Part shown: piece by piece, positions 53,451 through 64,000 of the stretch
How positions within the stretch are numbered: the first letter of the stretch is position 1
Layout: each line of letters begins with the position of its first letter
Assembly: GCF_036884655.1 (NCBI RefSeq)
Contig: NC_088356.1
Span: 13,342,501 to 13,406,500, forward strand
Reading direction: 5' to 3'
Length of the DNA stretch: 64,000 nt
Origin: Musa acuminata AAA Group
Lineage: Eukaryota; Streptophyta; Magnoliopsida; Zingiberales; Musaceae
Made by a program: the position numbers and the translations under genes
Notes under the pieces: model-generated
Database searches by the model: none
The model's input: only the letters and a program-made list of their open reading frames with translations
Told to the model about the DNA's origin: nothing

Positions 53451-56400
53451 AAAACTAAACCATCGCAAGCTAGGAGCAAGAGATGGTACCTTGATAGTGG
53501 ATGCTCAAGGCATATGACCGGAGATCCATCTCAATTCTCTAAGCTCACTAGCATAGACGAAGGATATGTCACCTTCGGAGATAACAACAAGGGTAAAATC
53601 ATTGGCAAAGGAACCATAGGTAACAAATCCAACTTCTCTATTGAAGATGTTTTGCTAGTTGATGGTTTAAAACATAACCTCTTGAGCATTAGTCAATTAT
53701 GTGATAAAGGATATATTATAAGATTTGAATCTAATGCTTGCATCATTGAAAAACCACACAAAAATATATCTATGATTGCATTGAAACAAAATAACGTATA
53801 CACTATTGACATCAATGATTTGTGTAATGAAATGTGTTTTTCTGCCTTAAATGAGGATGCTTGGATATGGCATAGAAGATTAGGTCATGCTAGCATGAAA
53901 CTAATCACTCAAATATCATCCAAAGAACTTGTAAGAGGAATTCCTCATATCAAGTTCATCAAGGATAATGTATGTGATGCTTGCCAATTAGGTAAACAAA
54001 TTAAGAGCAGCTTCAAATCTAAAAATCAAATAAGCACCTCTAGGCCCTTACAATTAATCCATATGGACTTGTTCGGACCAATCTCCACATCGAGTCTAGG
54101 AGGTAGCAAATACGCCTTTGTCATTGTTGATGACTATAGCAGATATACATGGACCTACTTCTTAAGACAGAAAAATGAATGCTTTAAATGCTTTACCAAG
54201 TTTTGTAAACTTGTTCAAAATGAGAAGGGTTCTATGATTTCGTCAATTAGAAGTGATCATGGTGGAGAATTTCAAAACCATGACTTCCAAGAATTCTGTG
54301 AACTCAATGGATACAACCATAATTTCTCTACTCCAAGAAATCCTCAACAAAATGGGGTTGTAGAAAGAAAAAATCGAAATTTACAAGAAATGGCAAGAAC
54401 CATGTTGAATGAACATAGCCTACCCAAATATTTTTGGGCCGAAGCCATAAACACTGCATGTTATATTTTAAATAGAGTACTAGTAAGACCCTTACTCACC
54501 AAAACTCCTTATGAGTTATGGAATAACAAAAAACCCAATGTTTCATATTTTAAAGTCTTTGGGTGTAAGTGTTTTATCTTAAATGAAAAGGAAAACTTAG
54601 GAAAATTTGATGCTAAATCCGATGAAGGAATCTTTCTTGGTTATTCTTCGGTTTCTAAAGCTTTTCGTATCTTCAATAAAAGAACTTTAATTATTGAAGA
54701 ATCCATTCATGTTGTTTTTAATGAGATTTCCGAAACTAAGAAAAATGATCTTGATGATGATGTTAATTTTGATTCCTTAAATTTAAATGAAACCCCTTCT
54801 CCAACTAGCAACTTGGATGCATCCACTTCCGAAACATCCTTACCCAAGGATTGGAAGTATGTAGATGCTCATCCTAAGGAGCTAATATTAGGAGACACAT
54901 CAAAGGGGGTTCAAACACGATCTTCTTTTAAAAATTTTTGTGCCAACGCCGCCTTTCTCTCCCAAATTGAACCCAAATGTGTTGATGAAGCCATGAAAGA
55001 TGATTCATGGATTATCGCAATGCAAGATGAATTGAATCAATTTGAGAGAAATGAGGTGTGGACGCTTGTTCCCAGGCCAAATGACCATTTAGTTATTGGT
55101 ACTAAATGGGTCTTTAGAAACAAGCAAGATGAAAATGGTATCGTGGTTAGAAACAAGGCTAGATTAGTGGCCAAATTTTTCAACCAAGAAGAAGGTATCG
55201 ATTACGAAGAAACCTTCGCACCTGTGGCTCGATTGGAAGCCATAAGGATGCTCCTTGCCTACGCGAGTTGTAATAATTTTAAGTTATTTCAAATGGATGT
55301 TAAAAGCGCTTTTCTAAATGGTTTTATTTCTGAAGAAGTTTATGTTGAACAACCTCCTGGATTTGAAAATAATAGCCTCCCTAATCATGTGTTTAGATTA
55401 ACTAAAGCTCTCTATGGTTTAAAACAAGCCCCAAGGGCTTGGTATGAGAGACTTAGTTCTTTTCTCATTAAAAATAATTTCATAAAAGGCAAGGTTGATA
55501 CTACATTGTTTATCAAGAATTTTGAAAATAATTTTCTCATTGTTCAGATTTATGTTGATGATATCATCTTTGGCTCTACAAATGAATCTCTGTGTGAATC
55601 TTTTGCTAAAACTATGAGTCTTGAATTCGAAATGAGCTTAATGGGAGAATTAACATTCTTCTTAGGTTTACAAATCAAACAACTAAGCAATGGCATCTTT
55701 ATTAGTCAAACTAAATATGCCATGAATTTATTAAAAAGGTTTAATATGAACAACTCAAAGGCTAGTAACACTCCTATGAGCACCTCCACTAAGTTAGAAA
55801 CTGATGAAAGTGGAGAAAGCTTTGATCAAAAAACTTATAGGGGTATGATAGGAAGTTTACTTTACCTCACTGCAACCAGACCAGACATCATGTTCAGTGT
55901 AGGACTTTGTGCTAGATTTCAATCAAACCCTAAGATATCTCATCTCAAAGCAGTTAAAAGAATATTTAGATATCTTAATGGTACCACAAATCTAGGATTA
56001 TGGTACCCAAAATCAGAGAATTTTGAGTTAATTGCTTATGCTGATGCTGACTTTGCTGGCTGTAGATTAGATAGAAAAAGCACATCAGGATCATGTCAAT
56101 TTTTAGGACATGCCCTTGTTTCCTGGTCATCAAAGAAACAAAACTCGGTTGCACTATCAACAACCGAAGCTGAATATATTGCAGCAAGTGCATGCTGTGC
56201 ACAAGTTGTATGGATGAAAAATACCTTAGAAGATTATAAAGTTCATCTCAAAAATATTCCAATTAAATGTGATAACACAAGTGCAATATGCTTAACCAAG
56301 AATCCTATACAACACTCAAGAACAAAACATATTGATATCAGACATCACTTTATACGAGATCATGTCACCAATCATGACGTAACCATAGAGTTCATTGATA

Positions 56401-56501
56401 CTAAACATCAACTAGCTGACATTTTTACAAAGCCTCTAAGTGAAGAACAATTTGACTTCATTAGAAGAGAATTAGGAATGTTGATATGTCCGAATACTTA
56501 A
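53451..56501 (+). CDS. pol: Sirevirus Pol of E (protease, integrase, RT, RNase H)
   Basis: 1016 codons, open from the gag stop to TAA at 56499-56501. The first ATG is at 53514, inside the protease motif, so independent initiation there would lose the active site and fusion to Gag is expected. Order: aspartic protease [13 protein letters not shown] (Asp at 53493-53495); integrase zinc-binding WHRRLGH...CDACQ (about 53867-53985); integrase core with HMDLFGP, SDHGGEF and NGVVERKN supplying the D,D,E triad (about 54060-54370); RT with [25 protein letters not shown] and catalytic YVDD at 55551-55562; RNase H with [15 protein letters not shown] and ADIFTKPL (about 56030-56440). No internal stop or frame shift is present. 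A slightly unusual [11 protein letters not shown] precedes the RT palm. All catalytic motifs look intact. Confidence 0.95.
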   Translation, partial: KTKPSQARSKRWYLDSGCSRHMTGDPSQFSKLTSIDEGYVTFGDNNKGKIIGKGTIGNKSNFSIEDVLLVDGLKHNLLSISQLCDKGYIIRFESNACIIEKPHKNISMIALKQNNVYTIDINDLCNEMCFSALNEDAWIWHRRLGHASMKLITQISSKELVRGIPHIKFIKDNVCDACQLGKQIKSSFKSKNQISTSRPLQLIHMDLFGPISTSSLGGSKYAFVIVDDYSRYTWTYFLRQKNECFKCFTKFCKLVQNEKGSMISSIRSDHGGEFQNHDFQEFCELNGYNHNFSTPRNPQQNGVVERKNRNLQEMARTMLNEHSLPKYFWAEAINTACYILNRVLVRPLLTKTPYELWNNKKPNVSYFKVFGCKCFILNEKENLGKFDAKSDEGIFLGYSSVSKAFRIFNKRTLIIEESIHVVFNEISETKKNDLDDDVNFDSLNLNETPSPTSNLDASTSETSLPKDWKYVDAHPKELILGDTSKGVQTRSSFKNFCANAAFLSQIEPKCVDEAMKDDSWIIAMQDELNQFERNEVWTLVPRPNDHLVIGTKWVFRNKQDENGIVVRNKARLVAKFFNQEEGIDYEETFAPVARLEAIRMLLAYASCNNFKLFQMDVKSAFLNGFISEEVYVEQPPGFENNSLPNHVFRLTKALYGLKQAPRAWYERLSSFLIKNNFIKGKVDTTLFIKNFENNFLIVQIYVDDIIFGSTNESLCESFAKTMSLEFEMSLMGELTFFLGLQIKQLSNGIFISQTKYAMNLLKRFNMNNSKASNTPMSTSTKLETDESGESFDQKTYRGMIGSLLYLTATRPDIMFSVGLCARFQSNPKISHLKAVKRIFRYLNGTTNLGLWYPKSENFELIAYADADFAGCRLDRKSTSGSCQFLGHALVSWSSKKQNSVALSTTEAEYIAASACCAQVVWMKNTLEDYKVHLKNIPIKCDNTSAICLTKNPIQHSRTKHIDIRHHFIRDHVTNHDVTIEFIDTKHQLADIFTKPLSEEQFDFIRRELGMLICPNT

Positions 56502-57336
56502 ATTTGTTAAAATTATTTTTCGGACTATATTGTATGATCAAATCACTTGATTGCCATGTCTCTATGATTATATGCAACAAAATCTTCTCCGAATGCATCT
56601 TATTTTTCGAATGCTATAAACCAGATTTTTTCGTACACTTTCATGAAAAATAAGTATCTGAAATAGATTTGATGAAGTGATTCATGTGTATGTATTCCAT
56701 CCTGCAAAATCTTTACATGGACAATGGATTATAACACAAAGGGGAAGAAGTATTTAGAGCAATCTATGTGAAATTCCTCTATAAGCTTGCTTTGATTAAT
56801 TTCCTGGTATCATGATTATTATGCTTTTTGTTGATGATAAAGGGGGAGATATATATATGAATTGATAAACACTGCCATACTATAGTGATGTTATAAACAC
56901 TGCTATGATTATGCCATCCTTGCATCACCAAGAGATACAAAAACATGTGCTAAAGTTTGCATTATGCCCTGAGTTGATATGTTATCATGTGAAGAAAATG
57001 CAAAAACTTGATAGTATATTTCAAATGTATGCATCATGTAATAGTGCTTCACAGCTTTATATGATAATGTTCATACTACATGATGAATGGTTACAAACAC
57101 AATCATACAAACTTGATGATGAATGTCAAGCCCTGACATCATCTTTGAAGAGATACATCATGATGAGTATCATGATGGGAGTATTGATAAGTTTAACTGA
57201 TCTAACTTATCAATACGTCACTTGAATTCTTAGGTCTTGAATTCAAGGTTGACTTATCTCAATTATGGCATATAGACAGGGGGAGTTAAGGATAACTCCA
57301 TTATCAATTGATTGTCATCATCAAAAAGGGGGAGAT
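56502..57336 (+). other. Post-pol spacer and 3' module of E
   Basis: 835 bp. A stem-loop GTCCGAA (56488-56494) / TTCGGAC (56519-56525) straddles the pol stop, and a similar but weaker unit is at 56588-56611. A PPT-like box GATAAAGGGGGAGAT is at 56836-56850, but without the opposing hairpin arm seen in N1 to N6. A hairpin GGAGTTA..TAACTCC is at 57282-57299. The main polypurine tract AAAAAGGGGGAGA is at 57323-57335. Inverted-repeat arms are at 57305-57326 and 57351-57371. A 106-codon ORF (56905-57225) has no env-like feature (no signal peptide, no clear membrane anchor) and is not called. The GCTAGC array is absent. Confidence 0.75.
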
Positions 57337-59391
57337 TGTTGAATCTCGGATTTTGATGATGAAGTCAATTGTCATTTGTTGTCTAATCTATGTGTTGAGA
57401 TAAGTGTGCAGGATTAACTACGATGAAAGTTAGACAAGTAGCAGGAGTTGCGCCGGAGTCAAGTTCATGATCACGTTGGGAGTTCGAGAGTTCGACGGAA
57501 GTTCGGACGGTCGTTGGAGGTTCTGCGAGAACAGATCCGAGAAGTCCAGAAGCTTGCCAAGCGAAGCTCGTCGGAACTTGCCAAGTGGATCGTCGCAAAG
57601 TCCAGGAGTTTGCCGGAAGTCCGCAGGAGCATCACCGAGGGTTCATCGGATGATCGACGGAAGTTCACCGGAAACTCGCCGGAAGGAGCGATTGACGCAC
57701 CGAAGCAAAGCTGCAGAAATTGTCTTAGATTTAATCGTAGTTAGCACGCTGATTAAGTTGGAAAATGGGAGGTGATCCCATTGGCTTAATCTTGGGGCAA
57801 TTGGGCCCCTGAAGGACTGAAATTGGGCCGAATGGAATGAACCATTCGGACCCTGATTGCACCAGGAGGTGCAACCGCCCAGGCCAGGAGGTGGCACCGC
57901 CTGGGCTGTGTCTTCCAGCGAGACTGGGCGGTGCAACCTCCCCAGCTGGGAGGTGGCACCGCCTGAGCTCAGTCTTCGAGCTAGACTGGGCGGTGCAACC
58001 TCCCTGGCAGAGAGGTGGCACCGCCTGAGCTCAGTCTTCGAGCAAGACTGGGCGGTGCAACCTCTCTGGCAGAGAGGTGGCACCGCCTGAGCTCGGTCTT
58101 CGAGCTCTGCCAGGCGGTGCAACCTCTCCAGTCAAGAGGTGCAACCGCCTGATCCCGGAATTCCGGGATTTGATCGTTTTGAGCTCCAAATTTGAATTGG
58201 GTTGGGGCCTATAAATTCCCCACCCATTCAGCACTGAAAAGATACAGACCTACACCGAAATCTTGATCTTTTCTGTGATTCTAAGAGCTCAAAAGTGTTG
58301 TAAAGCCTTTAAGTCTCCTCCTTCTGTTCTTCAAGTTTTCAGTTGTAAAGTGAGGAGAGAAAGGTCTGTAAAGGTTGTCTCCTGAGCCTGTCAAAAGGAG
58401 AGAAACTGTAAAAGGGCAGTTTGGCCTTCACCCATTGAAGGAAGGCCCCTAGTTGACGTCGGCAACCTCGTCGGTGGAGGAAGCCAAAAGTGGAGTAGGT
58501 CAGGACTGACCGAACCACTCTAAATCTCTGGTTTGCGTTTATTTTTGAGCACTTTATCTTTACTGCAAACCTCCTCCACTACTACTGCTCTCTGCGCTTT
58601 CACGAACAAGTTCTAAGTGCTGTTCTTCCGAATCTGCATTCAGACGTAAAGTCGTGTTTTAGTACATTACAGTTTACGTTTACGTTTTGATTCTGCAGAA
58701 CTGTTCTCTGTGCTTTTGCGAACGAGTTTCTTTGCAGTTTACACTTACAGTTTGATTCTATTTATAACTGCAAACTGTCTTCTGCAATTTTACGAACGAG
58801 TTTCAACATTTAGACGTAAAACTGCATTTAGACGTAAATCGGCTTTCCTCGCACAATCGTCAGATTTCAGTTTACGTTTATGTCTTGATTTCAACTGCAT
58901 ATTGCCCACTGCGAATATACAAACGAGTTTCAAAGTTCAGACGTAAATCTGCGTCTAAATCTGCGTTTAGACGTAAATCTGCGTTTAGACGCAAATCTGC
59001 GTTTAGACGTAAATCTGTTTCAGATTACCTTTTGAGCTGTACAACAGCAGCACATTGTTTTTATACTTCTGCTCAATCCGCGCTTAGACGCAATCTGCGT
59101 TTAGACGCAATCTGCGTTTAGACGCAATCTGCACTTAGACGCAATCTGCGCTAAGACGCAAACTGCGCTTAGACGCAATCTGAGTTTAGACGCAATCTGC
59201 ATTTAGACGCAAACTGCGTTTAGACGCTAACTGCACTTAAACATAAACTGCACTTAATCATAAGTAATCTTAGAATCGGTTTTTGCATCAAAATAGTCTT
59301 TGTCGAACGAACGCAGCCTTCGCTTTTTAATCACTGAAAAATATCCGCTGCACTAATTCACCCCCCCCTCTTAGTGCTCTCGAACCTAACA
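57337..59391 (+). repeat. E 3' LTR
   Basis: 2055 bp, TGTTGAATCTCGG to CCTAACA, with all parts of the 5' LTR including GC-box units (57858-58152), TATAAAT (58210-58216) and U5 minisatellite (58937-59250). It keeps the segment TGCACTAATTCACCCCCCCC that is missing from the 5' LTR. Confidence 0.96.
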
Positions 59392-59396
59392 GTACC

Positions 59397-59855
59397 AAGT
59401 ACACCACTCGGACAACGGAATCACTATCTGATAATGAGGTATCATTAATCATCTAGCATTCCATGAGTAGATCAATCAGTGAATTCGTTCTCTAATGAGC
59501 ACATGCACTGTAGCCCTAGTGTCCCCTCACAAGCAGCTATGAGACTAGCTGTCTCCATCATATAGATGGGTATATAGCACACTAGTTTGTCCGGTTATCT
59601 TAATATCTCTCTCAAGTAACCTGTGATCAGGATTATTTAGGATATGTATTTAAAGGTGAATCGGTCTCATTATCATGATCTCATCACAATCTGATTCTCT
59701 GCACAGATCCATGGACATCACAATATATACATACATATATGTCTAAAGTAATATAAAGTAATAAAATACCAAAATATAATAAGCAAAAAGAATATGTATC
59801 ATGTCATATATGTCATCACTCACGTGATTGGCTTGTAGGGCACCTATGAGTAGTA
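59397..59855 (-). repeat. D 3' LTR, second part
   Basis: Continuation of the LTR of D after E, ending in plus coordinates GAGTAGTA at 59855. The polypurine tract of D (sense GTCAAGTGGGAGAT) follows at 59856-59869. Confidence 0.8.
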
Positions 59856-59869
59856 ATCTCCCACTTGAC

Positions 59870-60848
59870 CTAAAGCCAATCACCTATGTGTCTGAGCTCC
59901 ATCAGACTCTTGTGATGCTCCAAGATAATCTGAGATAATAACTTTGTTAGTATATCTGTGATGTTATATTCGGATGGAACTCTTTCCACTGCCATATCTC
60001 CTCAGGCCACGGTCTCTCTAAAATGATGGAACCTCCTCAAAACACTTTTGATGAGACTTGGGTTCCCTTATTTAAGTAATCGTCCCGTAGTTGTCACAAT
60101 ATAAGGGAATCAACTCTTCGTTAACCGGCATGACTCCCAAATCTATGATGAACTTTTTCATCCAGACTCCATCCTTTATTGCCTATACTATAGCAATGCA
60201 CTCCACCTTTGTAGTCGAGTCCATAGTAGTATCTTTCTTGAAACTCTTCGAGTATACTGCTCCTCCATTCAAGGTGAACACATACTCTGAATTAGACTTG
60301 CTATCATCGAAATCAGATTGGCAACTCAAGTCCATGTAGAATTTAACCCTGAGGCTACAACCTCCATATACTAGTAAAAGATCCTTAGTCCTTCTCAAGT
60401 ACTTAAGGATATACTTTACTACTTTCTAGTGCTCTAAGCCTGGATTCGCTTGATACTTGCTCGTGGCACTCAGAGCAAGCGCTATATCAAGCTTGATACA
60501 TAGCATGACATACATGATAGACCCTCTCGCTAAGGCATAGGGTATCCAATCCATGTTCACCCTTTCTTCAAGATTCTTTGAGGACATACTCCTAGAAAGC
60601 GATAACCCATGTCTCATCAGTATGAGACATCACTTACAATTTTTTATACCAAACTTTTTGACAATGGCATCTATGTACATGGACTGGGACAAGCCAAGCA
60701 TCCTCTTAGATCTACCTCTATCGATTCGAACCCCAAGACATAGGATGCTTCCCCTAAGTCCTTCATTGAGAAGTATCTAGATAACCAAGTTTTTACTAGA
60801 GATAGCATTCCTACATCATTCTCAATGATCAGAATGTCATCCATATAT
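59870..60848 (-). pseudogene. Element D RT/RNase H end, decayed
   Basis: Minus-strand copia pol C-terminus. The stop at 59870-59872 follows ...IGDWL. RNase H with YVFTLNGGAVYS and STTKVECIA is at 60183-60398. The RT connection (MRHGLSLSRSMSSKNLEE ... IPYALARGSIMYVMLC ... NPGLEH) is open at 60426-60617. The catalytic YMDD lies at about 60836-60847, directly at the junction with N6. Stops and shifts separate the open pieces. The family is that of element C rather than of the Sireviruses. Confidence 0.83.
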
Positions 60849-62414
60849 TGATAGGATCAGGGGTCGGCACTAAGAGGGGGGGTGAATTAGTGCAATGGTA
60901 AGATAACGATGGTTTAAAAACTTTTGTACGATAAAACCATTTTCAGAAACTAAACTTAAAAGCGAGTTTGTAAAAGTAATGAAGGCAGTAAGCACTTAAA
61001 GAGGTTTCCAATAAAGATAAATTGCACAAATATAAATGCAAATCAGATTTTAGAGTGGTTCGGTCAACGTGACCTACATCCACTTTCGGCTTCCTCCTCT
61101 GCCGAGGTCACCGGTATCCACTAGAGGCCTTCCTTCAATAGGCGAAGGCCAATCACCTTTTACAACTCAATTATCCTTTTACCGGGTTTACGAGATAACC
61201 CTTACACCCCCACTCACTCCTTTCTCAAACTATTCTAACACTTTAGATCTTTGAGAGGAGCTCACACAAGATTGCAACAACGTTTCTATACTTTTTTTCT
61301 CTCAATACTTGTGTGCTTTAATCAGGGATGAGAGGGGTATTTATAGGCTTCAAGTTGATTCAAACTTGGAGCCTAAAACTTTCCCATCCTGGGTTCCCCG
61401 GGCACGTGCGGTACCACCGGTTGCGTTGGGCGGTACCACCGCCTAGTGTTAGTGTGACTAACACTGCCCTGGGCGGTACCATCGCCTAGGGAGTAGTGCT
61501 AGGTGGTACCATCGCCCAGACTGGTGGTACCATTGCCTGGCACCCTGCTAGGGGTGGTACAACCGCCTAGACTAGTGGTACCACCGCTTGACACAGCCTC
61601 GAAGATTATGCTATGACGGTGAGACTTCTTAGGGCACTGTTTGAGCTTCTTATTGGACCTAACACAGTTCTTACATGGGCCTAGCTAGCCCCTAATTGGG
61701 TTGGCCCAAATCCAAGCTCAATTACATGCTAACTACGAAATCCTAAGACATTTGCTAAGCAAAACAAGTCCCTATGTCTATTCTTCTAGTGAGCTTCTAG
61801 CGAACTTCTAGTGAACTCCTGGACTTCACAACGATCTTCTTAGCGAGTTCCGATGAGCTTCTCTGACAAGCTCTCAGACTTCTCGGCTAATTTCTCTAGA
61901 ACTTTCGACGAACGTCCGGACTTCCGATGAACTCTCGAACTCCTAACGTAGTCGCGTCCTTGACTCCGAGACTTCATTTTGCTTCATGCCTTGCTATCGT
62001 AGTTAATCTTGCACATGTAAAAATACACTTCGATCTAGACAATTAATACTAAGCATTAATCAAGTAGTCCGGCATGTCATTGGTCCCTCGACGCTTCGTT
62101 CGATTCTTCGGCGCATCATCCTCTCTTACGGCCTATTGCCCAATCGACCAATCGACTCTGCAACTCTGATATCCTTAGCGTAATATCTGCTCTTCTTAGC
62201 CCGATGACCGAATCCACGGCCTGAAGCCTTCAGTCGATACGTCGACCGATCTACCAACCCGATGTCCAATCTTCTGACATGTTCCTTCGGCCCAACATGA
62301 TTTTTCCCACTTTAATTGTCTCATACTGATCGAAGCATCCTGCGTCACTCAAAATGTAAATTAAAATATAAATACATATCAATTGATTTCATCATCAAAA
62401 TATGAGATTCAACA
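60849..62414 (-). repeat. N6 3' LTR
   Basis: 1566-bp minus-strand LTR, from TGATAGGATCAGGGGTCGGC (TGTTAGG with one change) to ATTCAACA at 62407-62414. GGTACC palindromes at 61405-61590 and sense TATA site at about 61338-61344. CTTCTAGTGAACTC-like units are at 61790-61960. It interrupts the RT active-site codons of D next to TATAT (60844-60848). Confidence 0.9.
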
Positions 62415-64000
62415 ATCTCCCCTTTTTTGATGATGACAACCTATCAACGACGGAGTTAACCTTAACTCTGAGAGTTTAAACAAACTTCCCCTATCAATAT
62501 ATCATATTGATAGAAACTCTTGGATTCAAAAATCCAAGTAACATGTCATGATCAAGTCATGCATGACATCAACATACTTCTCCCCTTTTATCATCAACAA
62601 AAAGGAGAAGTCCAACTATTCATGTGTTTGGAATATAAGTTCAACTCATTGCATGAAAAACATAATATCAAGTTTTATCATCATGCAATTTGAAGCTAGA
62701 AAATTTAGTAAGTGTTATATCATGCTTAGAACATTCAAGCTATCAAGTTTTAGATATGCAAGTTTTACAACATATAAGCTAACAAATTTAAAGATGTGTA
62801 AGTTGGCATATTTGCTTTTCGAGATAGGCAAGATAGTACTTTTGCAATTTTTTTGAGATAGCAATTCTTTGCTTCTCTTTAGATCACAAGCTAGCAATTA
62901 TAGCAAATTTTACATCATGCAAGGTAGCAAATTTTTGGTGATGTTCAAGATAGCTATTTTTGCCTCTTCTTGAAATTTCAAGCTAGCAATTCTTAGTGAT
63001 GTTCAAGATAGCAATTTCTTTTTTCTCTTTTGAGAAGTGCTATTTTTTTTTGCTTCCTTTGCAAAGTTTGAGCTAGCAATTTTGCTTCCATTGCAAAGTG
63101 CAAGTTAGCATGTTTTGCTCCCCTTTTGTCATTGTCAAAAAGAAGGGAAGACCCTTTACATCGATTTTCAAATTATGACAGAAATAAGGTAACAAAGATG
63201 AAAAAATCAAGATGTGAATATCAAAACAATTTTTCATCATAAATATTTTATTATTGTATACATCAAAATAATATCATGAGTGTTTCATGCATAATACCAA
63301 ATCATCATTTATAATTACATCAACATTCCAATCATTTTTTCAATCTACATTAGAACAATAAATTTGCACTATAGACAATCTCATATTTTATCATTCAAGC
63401 TAGCATATATTTTTGTTCTCTTTTGCAATTAGCAAGCTAACAATTTCCTTTTTCTTTTATAACATCGATTCAATCATATCATGCGATAAACAAATCATAA
63501 TTATAAAGGAGTATTGAATCATAAAGAAAATTAATTTATGCATAAAATGTTCCAAGCATCAACGTATATTTTCTCAAATTGTGGGTATCGAAAAATTAAG
63601 AGAAAACAACTTACGATTCATTTTGAAAAATATTCTCTTTGATAAAATGAGAGAATCATGATTAACAATCTTGATTTACACAAAGTTTCAAAAACATAAT
63701 AATCAAGATCATGAATACTAAAAGACCATGAACCATTCCGACAAATCTCCTTTTAAATAGAAAACAATCTTAATTCATTCAATAGAAAATTCAAATTATA
63801 ATTGCAAGAAATCTAGATAAAGCTCATTCAAATTCAAATAAACAAAATTATCAAAATCTCAACATTACTTTCAAGAGATTCAAAATGGCATAAATAATTT
63901 TATTGGTCTCCTAGTGAAAAATCGATAAGATAGGAAAAAAGAAAATTTTTGAAGAAAAATTCTTTCCTCTTTTTGTTTCAACTTATTGATTGATTTCATA
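62415..64000 (-). mobile_element. N6 internal region, runs off the window
   Basis: In sense: decayed polypurine tract (62416-62427), small hairpins at 62452-62469 and about 62471-62488, a palindrome at 62492-62512, and the PPT hairpin with arms ACTTCTCC and GGAGAAGT at 62576-62611. A GCTAGC-type array is at 62690-63115. A second PPT box is at 63118-63150 (sense CTTCCCTTCTTTTTGACAAT). AT-rich non-coding DNA like that of N1 follows to the window end. No gag or pol is reached, so it cannot be said whether N6 is gag-only, though the array suggests so. Confidence 0.78.

Larger units (their letters stand above)
49765..59391 (+). mobile_element. E, essentially complete autonomous Sirevirus
   Basis: 9627-bp element with target duplication GTACC at 49760-49764 and 59392-59396, inserted in the LTR of D. 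It has LTRs of 2052 and 2055 bp, a perfect primer site, a Gag ORF, a Pol ORF in the same frame after one stop, a spacer and a polypurine tract. By eye the LTRs differ at about 17 substitutions plus two indels (3 bp, and about 20 bp near the U5 end), near 0.8%, the lowest of any pair in the window. It is thus the youngest dated insertion and the only candidate source of enzymes here. Whether it is active depends on how the gag-pol stop is passed. Confidence 0.97.
48675..60848 (-). mobile_element. D, minus-strand copia element, hosting E
   Basis: Non-Sirevirus copia element. Its 3' LTR is 48675-49764 plus 59397-59855 (about 1.55 kb, split by E). The sense strand starts TACTACTCATAGG and ends TCTAGATTTTCCTACA. 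The pol end follows (59870-60848). It is cut by N6 at 60848 and its 5' part lies outside. It inserted into the LTR N7. A candidate target duplicate before it is CATTG (48670-48674), with no partner visible. Confidence 0.8.

Noticed and set aside
56905..57225. 106-codon ORF after pol of E as an env-like gene
   Set aside because: No signal peptide, no convincing membrane segment and no counterpart in element A. Composition matches the surrounding ATGATG-rich spacer.
1..64000. tRNA genes at the TGGTATCAGAGC sites
   Set aside because: These are 12-base primer sites adjacent to LTR ends. No cloverleaf or promoter boxes surround them.

Overview
This window is nuclear DNA of a flowering plant, most likely a monocot. 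It consists almost entirely of nested LTR retrotransposons. There is no bacterial-style gene organisation and no rRNA or tRNA gene that I could see, and no complete host gene. The dominant family is a Ty1/copia lineage that I assign to the Sireviruses (SIRE/Maximus-type). The reasons are the UBN2-type Gag with CCHC knuckles and a coiled coil, LTRs of 1.2 to 2.1 kb, an initiator-Met-tRNA primer site with TGGTATCAGAGC, and several polypurine-tract copies before the 3' LTR. The abundance of this type would fit Zingiberales such as banana or enset, but that placement is only a guess.

Layout. Positions 1-7407 hold a plus-strand LTR end, a diverged minus-strand LTR and a decayed autonomous minus-strand Sirevirus (element A). 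From 7408 to 38761 lies one old plus-strand gag-only Sirevirus (N2), stretched to about 31 kb by insertions. N1 (7750-15241, minus, TSD CTCTC) sits in its 5' LTR. N3 (17472-31549) sits in its internal region and itself contains gypsy element G (22140-30829, TSD AGTGG), which contains gypsy element H (22235-27367, TSD TTTAT). N4 (31695 to about 35103, minus) is a truncated copy in its tail. A 1.47-kb small-LTR element S (36913-38384) sits in its 3' LTR. Positions 38762-40961 hold the only sequence not obviously explained by the Sirevirus layers, including a possible host exon-intron-exon fragment, followed by a decayed copia element C (40962-43048).

From 43049 to 64000 a second nest begins. 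N5 (minus, gag-only) is inserted in C. A solo LTR (44632-45864, TSD CCTTT) sits in N5. The start of a plus-strand LTR (N7) lies at N5's primer site. A minus-strand copia element D is inserted in N7. The one essentially intact element, E (49765-59391, TSD GTACC), lies in the LTR of D. N6 (minus, from 60849) interrupts D at its reverse-transcriptase active-site codons and runs off the window.

How the parts relate. E encodes Gag (527 codons), one in-frame stop, and a protease-integrase-RT-RNase H polyprotein (1016 codons). It is a plausible source of enzymes for the gag-only elements N1 to N5, which keep LTRs, primer site, a gag ORF ending in a shared C-terminus and a structured 3' module, but have no pol. 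The most interesting signal is that 3' module. The polypurine tract and start of the 3' LTR lie in the loop of a long inverted repeat whose arms show compensatory changes between elements. Upstream are further conserved palindromes, hairpins that embed extra polypurine tracts, and an array of GCTAGC-type motifs.

Coordinates of LTR ends, primer sites and target-site duplications were read directly from the sequence. Divergence figures are hand counts and approximate.
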